The position numbers and the translations under genes were made by a program. Under the pieces are notes generated by a model, which did no database searches, was not told where the DNA came from, and saw only the letters and a program-made list of their open reading frames with translations. DNA of 64,000 nt from Acidobacteriota bacterium (GTDB taxonomy: Bacteria; Acidobacteriota; Thermoanaerobaculia; UBA5066). The stretch lies in assembly GCA_029781975.1 (NCBI GenBank), contig JAKOVQ010000033.1:124001-188000 (forward strand). The letters run 5' to 3'. Positions 46,673 through 55,930 of the stretch are shown here, piece by piece; within the stretch, counting starts at the first letter, position 1; every line of letters begins with the position of its first letter.

Positions 46673-47257
46673 TCAGCGAGGCTCGGGGTCCTTCGCCGTC
46701 CGGCCCGGCCTCGGCGAGGAGGTCGATTCGCCGAGGGGGGCGAGGCGGGCCGCCAGCGACTCGAGGCGCCTCCGGTCCTCGTCCCTCTCGGCGAGAGCTT
46801 CGGAGAGGTCCGCCTCGAGCGAGGCGATCCGGCTCTCGAGGCTCTCGAGACGACCCAGGAGCCGGCCCTCCAGGACGATCGACCGCTCGTCGCGGAGCTC
46901 CCGAAGGCGGGCCCAGCGCTCGTCCAACGCGCTCGCGTGTCGGGCCAGGGCCGGCCCGAGCGACTCGAGATGGCCGCGCCAGGCGTTCAGGACCCGCACC
47001 ACGGCCCCGTTGTAGGAGGTCTGCCCCGTCGTGTAGGGCCGGAGGACCCACTGCACGAGCCTCTTCAGGGTCCCGGCGCGGCTCCCGGAGGGGACGGACC
47101 GGCTGTCCCAGCAGGCGTTTGCGATCTCGAGCTCCCGATCGACGGCCGGTGGAGGGGCGACGGCGGGCATCGGCGGAAGGAGATCCGCCCCGTCCGTCGC
47201 CAGAAGGGACTCCTCGCGGTCGAGCCTCTCCGCCGCCCTGTCGAAAACCGTCGCCAT
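46673..47257 (-). CDS. coiled-coil protein of glycan loci, function unknown
   Basis: The protein has 194 residues from the ATG at 47255-47257, which has AGGAGG about 10 nt upstream. The N-terminal half contains a pattern I associate with hypothetical proteins of GT clusters: LVQWVLRPYTTGQTSYNGAV then VRVLNAWRGHLESL. The C-terminal half (~100-180) is a coiled coil (LESLESRIASLEADLSEALA and on) and the end is charged. No catalytic motif or signal peptide is visible, so a cytoplasmic, possibly scaffold-like protein is likely. It directly precedes the triple-GT gene (gap 14 nt), which fits a partner role. Confidence 0.7.
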   Translation of the reverse strand: MATVFDRAAERLDREESLLATDGADLLPPMPAVAPPPAVDRELEIANACWDSRSVPSGSRAGTLKRLVQWVLRPYTTGQTSYNGAVVRVLNAWRGHLESLGPALARHASALDERWARLRELRDERSIVLEGRLLGRLESLESRIASLEADLSEALAERDEDRRRLESLAARLAPLGESTSSPRPGRTAKDPEPR

Positions 47258-47406
47258 CGCGCTCGTTCCTCCTGGATGAGCTCCGAACCGCCGCCGGGGC
47301 AGGACACGGGTCGGCGCGCCGGGTCCGGACTCCTTCGCGATCCGGGCCACGGCCCCTACGGGTCGACGCTCCTCACCGTCGAGAAGCGAGTGGGGAGGTC
47401 GCCGCA

Positions 47407-47412
47407 ATCATA
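47407..47412 (-). promoter_or_regulatory. candidate -10 element for the coiled-coil/triple-GT run
   Basis: The minus strand reads GTCGGTATGATTGCGG, with TATGAT about 150 nt before the ATG at 47257. It lies in the 213-nt gap after the methyltransferase stop at 47471. No clear -35 is seen. Confidence 0.35.
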
Positions 47413-47470
47413 CCGACTGGCCCCGGCGTCCTGTTCCGCGGAGCGCGGCTCCCCGCCGACGCAGGCGGCC

Positions 47471-48478
47471 TCACGCCGGAGCCGGCCGGTCGGCTCCGCC
47501 CGGCGTGGCCGGGTCCGCCGCACCCGGCCGGAAGACGAAGAGCGACTGATCCGCGGGAAGGGCGAGGAGCAGGATCCGCGCGACCACGAGGGCCGCCGCG
47601 AGAAGGCAGCTCGCCGGGCTCACGGGGCGGTCCATGTGCAGGCGCTGCCAGAGGCCGCGCAGCGTCAGGGTCGCGAGACTCCGCGACGTCACGAACGCGA
47701 AGCCGGACCCGGCCGCAAGGCGGCGGAGCGTCGTCTCGTCGAAGTACGAGACGTGCGGGCTCGGGTAGCCCGCCTGCCACAGCCTCTCCCACGGTCCCGT
47801 CCACCCGGCGAGGCGGAGGAGCGAGGCGGCCCGGAAGAGCGTGCCGTCCGCGTCGGGTACGGAGACGGCCAGGAGGCCTCCGGGTCGGAGGCGTTCGCGG
47901 CAGGCAGCCAGCGCCGACCCGACGTCGACGATGTGCTCGAGGACGTCGTTGAAGCAGATGACGTCGTAGGTCGCGCCCTCGGGAAGCGCCTCCGGAAAGT
48001 ACCCGACCGTAACGGTCCGGCCGGACTCGACGGCCCGCGCCGCCACTCCCGGATCGGGCTCGATCCCTTCGGCCTCGGCGCCCCTTCGCGCGGCCGCGTC
48101 GACGAACCACCCGTGCCCGCTCCCGACGTCGAGGATCCGCAGACCGCGGATCCCGCGAATCCCCGCGATCGCGTCCAGGACCGTCTCGTTGTTCCTTTCG
48201 CGAAGGGGCTTCAGCCCGGCCGCCCGCCTCCCCTCGTCGAGGCAGCCCTGATCCAGGAGCCGCCCGTCCCGCGATCCCAGGCTCGAGCGCCAGAGGCCGC
48301 ACGAGCCGCAGCGGAGGGTCCACTCCGGACGGGACCCCTTCAGGGCGTCTTCACCGCAGGCCGGGCACCGGTCCCCCGCCGCAGCCGGTCCGACGGCCCT
48401 TCCGCTCCGCCCGGTCGCCGAGCGGCCGACCGACGCGGGCGCGCCCGGCTCCGCCGGTGGACCGTGTCGGGAGATCAT
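47471..48478 (-). CDS. zinc-ribbon class I methyltransferase
   Basis: The protein has 335 residues from the ATG at 48476-48478, which follows GGGAGGAGGGG. A short disordered start leads to a zinc ribbon (RCPACGE, then RCGSCGLWRSS), then a Methyltransf_11/23-type domain (~105-270): LRILDVGSGHGWFVDAAARR (motif I), AEGIEPDPGVAARAVE, YDVICFNDVLEHIVDVGSAL and RLRPGGLLAVSVPDADG, followed by SPHVSYFDETTLRRLA. The C-terminus has a hydrophobic stretch (ASCLLAAALVVARILLLALP) that may touch the membrane. Related enzymes methylate glycan or lipid-linked sugars. It is divergent from the methyltransferase gene at 48754. Confidence 0.85.
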   Translation of the reverse strand: MISRHGPPAEPGAPASVGRSATGRSGRAVGPAAAGDRCPACGEDALKGSRPEWTLRCGSCGLWRSSLGSRDGRLLDQGCLDEGRRAAGLKPLRERNNETVLDAIAGIRGIRGLRILDVGSGHGWFVDAAARRGAEAEGIEPDPGVAARAVESGRTVTVGYFPEALPEGATYDVICFNDVLEHIVDVGSALAACRERLRPGGLLAVSVPDADGTLFRAASLLRLAGWTGPWERLWQAGYPSPHVSYFDETTLRRLAAGSGFAFVTSRSLATLTLRGLWQRLHMDRPVSPASCLLAAALVVARILLLALPADQSLFVFRPGAADPATPGGADRPAPA

Positions 48479-48629
48479 TCCCCTCCTCCCATCGCCCCGG
48501 GGTCGCCGGAGCCGCCGCGTCTCCATCCTTCGAGCAGGATATCGAGGGCCGTTCCGGACCCGGTCCCTCTCCTCGCTCCGCACCGGGGGCGCTTCACGAG
48601 GACCGACTCCGGGAGCCGGGGCCGACCAC

Positions 48630-48637
48630 AGTATATT
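48630..48637. promoter_or_regulatory. overlapping -10-like elements between divergent methyltransferase genes
   Basis: AGTATATT contains TATATT on plus (48632-48637) and TATACT on minus (48635-48630). It is the only AT-rich spot in the 275-nt gap 48479-48753 and could drive both genes. On plus, transcription would begin near 48644, exactly at an ATG that opens a 37-codon frame. Confidence 0.35.
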
Positions 48638-48643
48638 GTCGGC

Positions 48644-48757
48644 ATGAAGCCGTCGCCCTCTTCGTCGAGGCGCTCTCCCGGCTCGATGGCTGGAGGTCGA
48701 CGCGCAACCGGTCGCCGGGATCGCGCTTTCCGGCACCCCGTCCGGGTGAGGGTTTGA
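48644..48757 (+). CDS. possible 37-residue leader peptide
   Basis: This small frame starts with ATG 7 nt after a TATATT element and stops with a TGA overlapping the TTG start of the next gene by 4 nt (TTGA). The product is basic and Ser/Arg-rich (MKPSPSSSRRSPGSMAGGRR and on). It resembles no family. The overlap matches the stop/start coupling used throughout the locus, but in DNA this GC-rich a short frame can also arise by chance. Confidence 0.25.
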   Translation: MKPSPSSSRRSPGSMAGGRRATGRRDRAFRHPVRVRV

Positions 48758-49431
48758 CGGATCCGGCTCGGGACGGCTGGGAGGCTCACTGGAGCGTCCT
48801 CTCGGGGCCGGGAAGCCTCTTCGGAAGGATCGCGTCAACGGTGCGGCGGCTCGTGATCAGCCGGGCCGTGGCGGGCTACGCCGAGCGGTTCTTCTCTCCC
48901 GACGGAGTCCACGTGGAGATGGGGTGCGGCACGGCGGAGTCGTCCCGGAGGATCGCGCCCGCGCGTCGCCTCCTCGTCGGGCTCGACTTCTCCTCGGGGG
49001 CGCTGCGCGCCGCCCGAAGAGCCGCGAACCTCGGCGGCCACGTGCAGGCCGACATCGGGCGCCTCCCCTTTCGCGACGCCTCGCTGGGAGGGATCTGGAA
49101 CCTGGGCGTCATGGAGCACTTCGAGGAGGAGAAGGGCCTCGGGATCCTCCGCGAGTTCGCGCGGGTCCTCCGTCCGGGCGCCTGTGCGGTCCTCTTCTGG
49201 CCGCCCGAGTTCGGGTCGTCCCGGCTCGTCCTCGCCCCGATCGAGGCCGTGCGCTCCGTCCTGACCCGGCGTCGCTTCCGCTTCTTCCCGGACGAGGTGA
49301 ACCGGCTCCGCTCGCCCTCGCATGCGCGCCGCGTCCTCCGCGCGGCCGGGCTCGAGGCGGCCGCGATCGAGTTCTCGGTCCGGGACGCCTTCATCCACCT
49401 CGTCGTCGTCGGCCGCAAGCCCGCCTCGTGA
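48754..49431 (+). CDS. class I SAM-dependent methyltransferase
   Basis: The protein has 225 residues from the TTG at 48754-48756. Core motifs: VHVEMGCGTAESSRRIAPAR (motif I), LLVGLDFSSGALRAARRAAN, VQADIGRLPFRDASLGGIWN, LGVMEHFEEEKGLGILREFA and RVLRPGACAVLFWPPEFGSS. I chose the TTG because it keeps the N-terminal DGWEAHWSVLSG; no other in-frame start sits close upstream, and the next candidate (GTG ~48841) would remove it. Its stop overlaps the GTG of the DPM1-like gene (GTGA), so it probably methylates something in the same lipid-linked sugar pathway. The substrate is unknown. Confidence 0.8.
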   Translation: MTDPARDGWEAHWSVLSGPGSLFGRIASTVRRLVISRAVAGYAERFFSPDGVHVEMGCGTAESSRRIAPARRLLVGLDFSSGALRAARRAANLGGHVQADIGRLPFRDASLGGIWNLGVMEHFEEEKGLGILREFARVLRPGACAVLFWPPEFGSSRLVLAPIEAVRSVLTRRRFRFFPDEVNRLRSPSHARRVLRAAGLEAAAIEFSVRDAFIHLVVVGRKPAS

Positions 49432-51704
49432 AGCTCTCCGTCGTCATCGCGGCGTACAACGAGCGCGAGAACGTCCTGCCTCTGACGCGACGGCTGGTCG
49501 ACACGCTTCGGGCGATGCCCTCCGTCTCGTGGGAGCTGGTCTTCGTCGTCGAGGGGACCGACGGGACCCGCGAGGCCCTGGAGACCTTCCGCGGCGAGGT
49601 CCCGTCGCTCCGGGTCCTCTGGGCCCGGGAGCCGGCGGGACTGGGCGCGGCGTTCCGGAAGGGGTTCGCCGCGGTCTCGGCGGATTCCGACCTCGTCGTG
49701 ACCATGGACGCGGACCTCAACCACCAGCCCGAGGAGATTCCGCGCCTCGTCGAGGCCTCGATCCGGACGGGGGCGGACGTCCTCATCGGCTCGCGCTTCG
49801 TCCCGGGCGGGCGGATCGAGGGGACGCCGGCCTGGAAGCGTCTGCTCAGCGGGAGCATGAACGTGGCGATGCGCTTCCTCTGGGGACTCCCGGTCCGGGA
49901 CAAGACGTCCGGCTACCGCGTCTACCGGGCCTCGGCCCTCAGGACCCTCCAGCATCGCCTCGACGACTTCGCGTTCCTCCCGGAGCTCCTCATCCAGGCC
50001 CACCGGCAGGGCCTTCGCCTCGCCGAGGAGCCGATCCTCTTCCGGTACCGCGTGCACGGCGTCTCGAAGATGGGGATCCTGAAGACCAGCCGCAGCTACC
50101 TGTCGCTGCTCCGGTCGCGGGTCGACCGCTGGACCCTGGCCGCCCTTCTCTTCCTCGCGAGCGGCGCCGCGGTCCGCCTCGTGTCGACCTTTCCGGTCCG
50201 CCGCTGGCCCACCGAGCCCGACGCCCTCCTCCCGGGCATGACCGCGGTCAAGATCCTCTCGGGAGACGTCCGCGTCTTCTCCTCCGGCGTGAGGATCGGC
50301 GCCCTCGAGAGCTACGCCCACGCCCTGGTCTTCGCCGTCGCGGGCCCGACGAGAGCCGCCTCGGGGGTCGTGCCGCTCGTCGCGGGGGTTCTCTCGACCG
50401 TGGTCTTCTTCGCCCTCGCCCGGGCGCTGATCGGGCGATCGGCGGCGTGCGTGGCGCTGGCCGTCTTCGCGATCCCGCCTCCCGCGTTCCTCTACTGGAC
50501 GTACCAGCCGAACGGCTATCCCCTCGCGGTCCTCCTCTGGCTGACGGTCCTGCTGGTGGCCGAGCGGCTGGCGCGGGGACCCTCCCGCGGACCCCTCCTC
50601 GTGCTCGCCTTCGGCCTGGTCTCCGGCCTGGCCTGGTGGACGACGCTCCAGTCGGTGGCGGTCCTCCTCCCCGCGACCCTCTGGATCGCCCTCCACAGGC
50701 CACGGGCCCTCCTCACGGGGAGGAGGCTGTCCCTCGCGGCCCTCGGGTTCGCGCTCGGCGCGTCGCCGTGGATCGGCTACAACGTCCGGTACCCCCTCGC
50801 GACCTTCCACGCGAACTTCGCCGTCCGGCCCGTGGGAACCAGCGAGGGGATCGTCGCGAACGCGGCGTTCCTCGTGCGCGACAGCCTCCCCGAGCTCTTC
50901 GTCTCGCTCGATCCCGAGCAGGGGCCCAACCCTGCCGGACCGCTGCGCCGGGCCCTGCGGCTCCCGGTGGCGGCCGTCTGGGCCGCGGGAACGGCATACG
51001 CCTTCGTTCGCGTGGCGCGCGCGCTGTCCGCCCGCGTCCGCGGAGCCCGGAGCCCGCTCCCTGGCGAGCTGCTCCTGCTGCTCGTGGCGGCGGTCATGCT
51101 CGCCGTGACGGCTCTCTCGGAGGCCGGCTCCTACAGGAATCCCAACGTCCGTTACATCCTCCCCTGCTTCTTCCTCGGTGCCGCCGGCGTCGGCGTGCTG
51201 CTGTCGTCGCCGTCCCGGAGGGCCGGCGCCGCTTTCGCCGGTGCGGCGCTGCTGGCCGTCGTCGCGTTCGACCTGGCCGGGGTCCCGTGGCCCGGGTCCC
51301 CGCTGCGGCAGAGGCTGGCCCGGGACGCACGCGACGAGGGCCGGCTCCTCGCGCTCCTCCGGGAGAGGAGGATCGACGCCGTCTACGGCGACTACTGGTG
51401 GGTCTACGGCCTCAACTTCGTGGCTGGCGGCTCTCCGGCGGGGATCCCGGACCGCGAGGACCTGGACTACTACCGCTACGCGGGCGCGCTCCCCGACCGT
51501 CCCGTCCGTTGGGCCCTCCTCACCCTCCGTCCCGAGGAGATCGCCGCGTGGCAGGTCGCGTTCGGCGGGTCCGGCGAGGTCCTCGAGGCAGGGTCGAGGT
51601 ACCGCCTGTTCCTCCCGGCCCCCTCGACGATCCCGCCGGTCCCGGCGCAGGCGCAGGCGGAGTGGATTCGCACGACCGCTTCCGCCGCCCGTCCGCCCCC
51701 CTGA
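49428..51704 (+). CDS. DPM1-like GT2 fused to polytopic membrane domain
   Basis: The protein has 758 residues. Residues 1-225 form a polyprenol-phosphate glycosyltransferase of the DPM1 type: LSVVIAAYNERENVLPLTRR, LVVTMDADLNHQPEEIPRLV (DAD metal site), GADVLIGSRFVPGGRIEGTP, LPVRDKTSGYRVYRASAL and FRYRVHGVSKMGILKTS. Residues ~235-650 hold about 10 membrane segments arranged like a GT-C enzyme or its membrane anchor, and the C-terminus is a soluble tail (RIDAVYGDYWWVYGLNFVAG). The first half would charge a polyprenyl phosphate with a sugar; the membrane half may transfer it or simply hold the enzyme at the membrane. The GTG at 49428-49430 overlaps the methyltransferase stop by 4 nt. It is followed after 143 nt by a secreted protein gene. 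Confidence 0.88.
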   Translation: MKLSVVIAAYNERENVLPLTRRLVDTLRAMPSVSWELVFVVEGTDGTREALETFRGEVPSLRVLWAREPAGLGAAFRKGFAAVSADSDLVVTMDADLNHQPEEIPRLVEASIRTGADVLIGSRFVPGGRIEGTPAWKRLLSGSMNVAMRFLWGLPVRDKTSGYRVYRASALRTLQHRLDDFAFLPELLIQAHRQGLRLAEEPILFRYRVHGVSKMGILKTSRSYLSLLRSRVDRWTLAALLFLASGAAVRLVSTFPVRRWPTEPDALLPGMTAVKILSGDVRVFSSGVRIGALESYAHALVFAVAGPTRAASGVVPLVAGVLSTVVFFALARALIGRSAACVALAVFAIPPPAFLYWTYQPNGYPLAVLLWLTVLLVAERLARGPSRGPLLVLAFGLVSGLAWWTTLQSVAVLLPATLWIALHRPRALLTGRRLSLAALGFALGASPWIGYNVRYPLATFHANFAVRPVGTSEGIVANAAFLVRDSLPELFVSLDPEQGPNPAGPLRRALRLPVAAVWAAGTAYAFVRVARALSARVRGARSPLPGELLLLLVAAVMLAVTALSEAGSYRNPNVRYILPCFFLGAAGVGVLLSSPSRRAGAAFAGAALLAVVAFDLAGVPWPGSPLRQRLARDARDEGRLLALLRERRIDAVYGDYWWVYGLNFVAGGSPAGIPDREDLDYYRYAGALPDRPVRWALLTLRPEEIAAWQVAFGGSGEVLEAGSRYRLFLPAPSTIPPVPAQAQAEWIRTTASAARPPP

Positions 51705-51847
51705 GGGACCAGCGGGGGCCGGGCGAGGCGGCGGCCAGGTTGCGGCCGGGCCGCGGATGCGCCGAGAATGAGAGGTCTCCGACGCAGCCGGCGCCGTCCC
51801 TCCACCTCGGGGTGACCGGTCGGCCTCGGCGCCGGCAGGAGGGCATC

Positions 51848-53773
51848 ATGGGCCGACCGGCAGCTCCCCCCACAGCCCAGAGGCGGCTCCTGCCGGTCCT
51901 CTGCGTCCTCATCGCTCTCCTCGGCTTCGACCGCGCGTCCGCCGCCGCGCCGTGCGTCCCCGGGGGCCAGCCCTGTCCGCCCCCTGGCGGCTTCCGGGCC
52001 GGCTTCGGCCCGCTGACCCTCGCGGGCGGTGGCACCTCTCGCGGGGGACACCCCGTCGTCGCGGACCTCGGCCTGACGCCGGGGCACAAGTCGATCGTCT
52101 TCGGGACGTCGAACGGCCGTCTCTACGTGGTGAAGCACGACGCCACGGTGGCAGCGGGCTTCCCCGTCACGCTGCCCCGCGAGATCGTCTCGAGCCCGGC
52201 GGTCGGGACGCTGACGAAGCAGGACGGAACCACGGTCACGGCGATCGTCGTCGGCTACGGGTCGAACTTCCCCGGCCAGGTCGACGCCGGCGGGATCCGC
52301 GCGTACCTCCCGAACGGCACGCTCCTCTGGGAGAGGACGTCGGGACCGTACGTCGGCGCGACGGCCCCCGTCGTCTCGGCGCCCGCGATCGGCGACGTCG
52401 ACGGCGACGGGAAGAACGAGGTCGTCTGGACCTCCTTCGACGAGTTCGTTCACGTCTCGGACGGGGCCACGGGTGCCGAGAAGCAGGGGTGGCCCTACCG
52501 GACGTACGACACGATCTGGTCCTCTCCGGCCCTCGCGGACCTCGACGGGAACGGCAAGCTGTCGGTGATCGTCGGGTCCGACCAGCACTTCCAGGCGGCG
52601 CCGATCGCGACGCCGAACGGAGGCGGGCTCCACGTCATCGACTCCACCGGGACCCCTCGCCCCGGGTTCCCCGTCTACATCGACCAGGTGATCTCCGGGG
52701 CCCCTGCCGTCGGCGACATCAACGGAGACGGGGTGCCCGAGATCGTCTTCGGGACCGGCGGGTTCTGGGCGGGCGCCGCTCACCGGGTCTACGCGTACCG
52801 CTGCGACGGCACGCCGGTCGCCGGGTGGCCGGTGACGGTCCAGGGCCAGGTCGTCACCTCGCCGGCGCTCGCCGACCTGACCGCGGACGGGACACCGGAG
52901 GTCGTCGTCACGGACGACGCCTCGAGCCCCGACGGCCTGAGACGCCTCTACGCCTTCCGCGGGAACGGCTCGTCGCTCTTCACGCCCGTCGTCATCCGCG
53001 ACTTCTTCGGCGCGAACCTGAGCGCGGGGGACCCGATGGTGGCGGACGTCCTCGGCGATTCCGCCCCCGAGCTCCTGGTCCCGACCAACGGTGAGATCTG
53101 CGTCGTCTCCAGCGCCGGGGTCCAGCTCACGGACAACGGGAGCCACGCTGCGGGGACGTTCTCGTTCATGGTCACGAGCTCGCTCTCGAACGCGACGGTG
53201 GCCGACCTCGACTCGGACGGAGCGGCGATCGAGGTCATTGCCGTCACCGGCATCGGGACGTCTCCCGACATCGGAGTCTGGGTCTGGAACCCGAAGGCCC
53301 CGACGCTCCCCGTTCCGTGGGGGCTCTTCCACCAGAACGCCGCCCGGACCGGCGTCGTCCCGGGCACCCCGCCGTGCGCGGCGGCCGTCGGGCTGAAGTT
53401 CCACACGCTCCCGCCCTGCCGGCTCATCGACACGCGAGGCGTGACGCCGGGCGCCATCGGGGGCCCCCCGCTGACGGCGAACGAGGTCCGGACCTACTCT
53501 CTCGGAGGTCGCTGCGGCATCCCGTCCACCGCGAAGGCCCTCGCCGTCAACGCCGCCGTGGTCAACCCCGGGGCCAGCGGGTTCATCACGATCTTCCCCG
53601 GAAACCAGTCGGCCACGCCGGTCGCCTCCGTGCTCGCCTTCGGCCCCGGCGTCACCCGCGCGTGCAACTCGGTCGTCCGCCTTGCGACCGACGCGTCGGT
53701 TCGCATCTCGGTCGCGAACGTGGCCCCCGCGGGGACCGATTTCCTGCTGGACGTGAGCGGCTACTTCCAGTGA
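51848..53773 (+). CDS. secreted VCBS/FG-GAP propeller protein with C-terminal PCR-DTR module
   Basis: The protein has 641 residues. A signal peptide covers ~12-33 (RRLLPVLCVLIALLGFDRAS). Residues ~45-515 contain about eight FG-GAP/VCBS blades with calcium-binding loops: APAIGDVDGDGKNEVVW, SPALADLDGNGKLSVIVGSD, APAVGDINGDGVPEIVFGTG, SPALADLTADGTPEVVVTDD. Residues ~517-641 form a separate module starting FHTLPPCRLIDTRG, with GGRCGIPSTAKALAVNAAV and ending LLDVSGYFQ. Three other proteins downstream end in the same kind of module. The ATG follows AGGAGGGCATC, a good ribosome binding site. Probably an extracellular or surface binding protein; the ligand is unknown. It converges on the next gene with a 9-nt gap. 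Confidence 0.88.
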   Translation: MGRPAAPPTAQRRLLPVLCVLIALLGFDRASAAAPCVPGGQPCPPPGGFRAGFGPLTLAGGGTSRGGHPVVADLGLTPGHKSIVFGTSNGRLYVVKHDATVAAGFPVTLPREIVSSPAVGTLTKQDGTTVTAIVVGYGSNFPGQVDAGGIRAYLPNGTLLWERTSGPYVGATAPVVSAPAIGDVDGDGKNEVVWTSFDEFVHVSDGATGAEKQGWPYRTYDTIWSSPALADLDGNGKLSVIVGSDQHFQAAPIATPNGGGLHVIDSTGTPRPGFPVYIDQVISGAPAVGDINGDGVPEIVFGTGGFWAGAAHRVYAYRCDGTPVAGWPVTVQGQVVTSPALADLTADGTPEVVVTDDASSPDGLRRLYAFRGNGSSLFTPVVIRDFFGANLSAGDPMVADVLGDSAPELLVPTNGEICVVSSAGVQLTDNGSHAAGTFSFMVTSSLSNATVADLDSDGAAIEVIAVTGIGTSPDIGVWVWNPKAPTLPVPWGLFHQNAARTGVVPGTPPCAAAVGLKFHTLPPCRLIDTRGVTPGAIGGPPLTANEVRTYSLGGRCGIPSTAKALAVNAAVVNPGASGFITIFPGNQSATPVASVLAFGPGVTRACNSVVRLATDASVRISVANVAPAGTDFLLDVSGYFQ

Positions 53774-53782
53774 GGGGCGACG

Positions 53783-55825
53783 TCACTCGACGAACGCGAC
53801 CTCGTAGAGCTGGACGGTGAGCTCACGGTCGTCGGTCGCCCCCGGGAGGACGTCCCGGGGCTTCCAGGTCGGGCTTCCGTCGAGGTAGACCAGGACCTCC
53901 CGGTTCGCCAGCCGCGACGCGAGCGGCGGAGGGATCGGAAGCACGTAGTCGGTCACGCCGTCCGAGACGATCCTCAGGCGGCCGATCTCTTCCCTCCCTC
54001 CGGCCGCCCGATCCGCGAGGCTCACGGAGACGTCCACCCCTGGAAGGCCGGGGCGCCACCGACGGAGGGCCGACACGGGGACGGCCAGCCTCAGGCGGAG
54101 CCGGTCTGACGAGGCGACGAGCCCGAGCGTCGCATGGCTTCCCATCCAGCGGCAGACCCCTTCCCACCCGTAGAGCCCTCCCACGACCGCCCAGTCCTCC
54201 GGGCCCAGGCCGAAGCGGACCGCGCCGCCGTGACGGACGTCGCGAAGGACGCCTCCGACGACCCGGAACGTCGGCGCCGGCTCGCCGATCTCCCGCTCCC
54301 ACCGCTCGAGGACACCGTTGACGAGGGCCTCGTCGCGTCCACCCACCGTCGGGCCGCCGAGCCGGACCCGCGGCGAGCGGGGACGGGTCGCGACGAAGAG
54401 GAGGAAGCGGGTGGACAAGCGGCCGTTGTGGACGTCGGAGAAGAAGAGGTTGCCGTCGGGGACCTCGATCGGCGGCGCGCCCGTCGGGAGGCGCTCCGCG
54501 GCCTCGCCGAGGAGCGCACCGAGCCGCGCGAGCTGCCCGAACCGCCTCTCGTGCCGGGCGTAGACCTCCGCCGGAGCCCGGCGCCTGACGGCCACGGCGT
54601 GGATCGGGACCTCCGCGGCCACGGTCGCGAGCGCGAGGACCGCCAGCGCCCGCCTCCGTCCTCCCGGCAGGTTGCGGGCCGCGTCGATCGCGCTCGCGAC
54701 GAATGCGGCCGTCAGGAGCGAGAGGGGGATGAGGAGCGGGAAGAAGTAGCGGTCCGCGTCGAACATCTCCTCCGACGAGTTGCTGGAGCGGCCGAGGGCG
54801 ACGAGCGCGACGAAGCCGAGGGGCCCGGCGGCCGACGCGAGGGCTGCGAGCGAGAGGGGCCGGGCCCGCGGGGCGAGGACCGCGGTGACGAGGGCCGCCC
54901 CTCCCAGCCAGACGACGAGGCCGAAGGCGCCCGCCAGGCCTGGAGAGCCGGCCGGATCGCCGAGCAGACGGGGAAGGTGCTGCGCCGGGAAGACGAGCCG
55001 GAAGGGCGCGACGACGAGGAGGAAGGCGGCGCGCGTGGCGGCGCGCCCGAGGTCGAGGTGAATGCTGGCCCCGGTGAGCCGCCCGTAGGCCCAGGAGGTC
55101 GCCGCCGCCGCGGCTCCCACCGCCACGAGCAGGGAGACCGAGAACGTCCCTGGAAGGAACCCCTTCCGCGTCCCCTCGTGTCGCGTCTCCCACTCGTCGA
55201 GGAGCGCGGGGCAGGCGGCGAGAGGGAGGAGGGCGTTCTCGAAGAGGACCGCAATCGCCACCCCCACCGAGGCGACCGCCAGGGCCCGCCTCCGCCCGAG
55301 GACCCCTTGTCGCGCCACCGCCAGCATCGCGCCGGTGATCGCGGCGATGCCGAGCGGAACGCAGCCGCCGCTCGGGAACCAGATCCACATCGAGGAGAAG
55401 CCCGCCGGGAGGACGTAGGCGAGCGCCGCCGTCGCCGGCGCGGTCCTGCCCGGCAGGTACCTCGAGGCGACCCCCGCGAGGAAGAGCGCCGACGCGACGT
55501 GCGAGAGGAGGACGAGCAGCCGAAGGGGGAACGCGTCCGGCCCGAACAGTTGGGCGTTCGCGGCGATCAGGAGCCTGAGGGCCGGCAGGAAGTGCTCGCC
55601 CTGGGGACGGAAGAGGATCGTCGCGAGCGGGACCCTCCCCGAGAGGTGATCCGCCGCGGCGTTGAGGTAGTCGATGTCGTCGTACGCGAAGGACATCCGC
55701 AGGGTGGGCCCGTAGAGGGCGACGGCCGCCGCCCCGGTCACGACGGCGAGGACGAGGAAGAACCGGCGCGCCGACCTCCGGCTCGCCTCGCCTTCCGTCG
55801 CCTCGCGGCTCCTCACCGTCGCCAT
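53783..55825 (-). CDS. polytopic GT-C-like membrane protein with C-terminal beta domain
   Basis: The protein has 680 residues from the ATG at 55823-55825, preceded by GAGAGGAGACGCG. It begins with a polar N-terminus and a hydrophobic segment, then GPTLRMSFAYDDIDYLNAAA: an acidic pair in the first outer loop, as in GT-C transferases that use polyprenyl-phosphate sugars. About 10-11 membrane segments extend to residue ~430. The remainder is soluble: PIEVPDGNLFFSDVHNGRLS, then a beta domain with LYGWEGVCRWMGSHATLGLV and REVLVYLDGSPTWKPRDVL. This kind of appended domain is common on surface-glycan membrane proteins but its role is unknown. It may transfer a sugar on the outer face of the membrane. 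It stands 105 nt after the next membrane gene upstream. Confidence 0.75.
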   Translation of the reverse strand: MATVRSREATEGEASRRSARRFFLVLAVVTGAAAVALYGPTLRMSFAYDDIDYLNAAADHLSGRVPLATILFRPQGEHFLPALRLLIAANAQLFGPDAFPLRLLVLLSHVASALFLAGVASRYLPGRTAPATAALAYVLPAGFSSMWIWFPSGGCVPLGIAAITGAMLAVARQGVLGRRRALAVASVGVAIAVLFENALLPLAACPALLDEWETRHEGTRKGFLPGTFSVSLLVAVGAAAAATSWAYGRLTGASIHLDLGRAATRAAFLLVVAPFRLVFPAQHLPRLLGDPAGSPGLAGAFGLVVWLGGAALVTAVLAPRARPLSLAALASAAGPLGFVALVALGRSSNSSEEMFDADRYFFPLLIPLSLLTAAFVASAIDAARNLPGGRRRALAVLALATVAAEVPIHAVAVRRRAPAEVYARHERRFGQLARLGALLGEAAERLPTGAPPIEVPDGNLFFSDVHNGRLSTRFLLFVATRPRSPRVRLGGPTVGGRDEALVNGVLERWEREIGEPAPTFRVVGGVLRDVRHGGAVRFGLGPEDWAVVGGLYGWEGVCRWMGSHATLGLVASSDRLRLRLAVPVSALRRWRPGLPGVDVSVSLADRAAGGREEIGRLRIVSDGVTDYVLPIPPPLASRLANREVLVYLDGSPTWKPRDVLPGATDDRELTVQLYEVAFVE

Positions 55826-55930
55826 CGCGTCTCCTCTCGTCCGTGCCCGGTCGCCTTCGTGGGCGTCGCCGCCCGCCTTGCGTCGAATCGCCCGTCGAGG
55901 ACGCATTCCCGGGCGGTGAAAGCAGGCACT

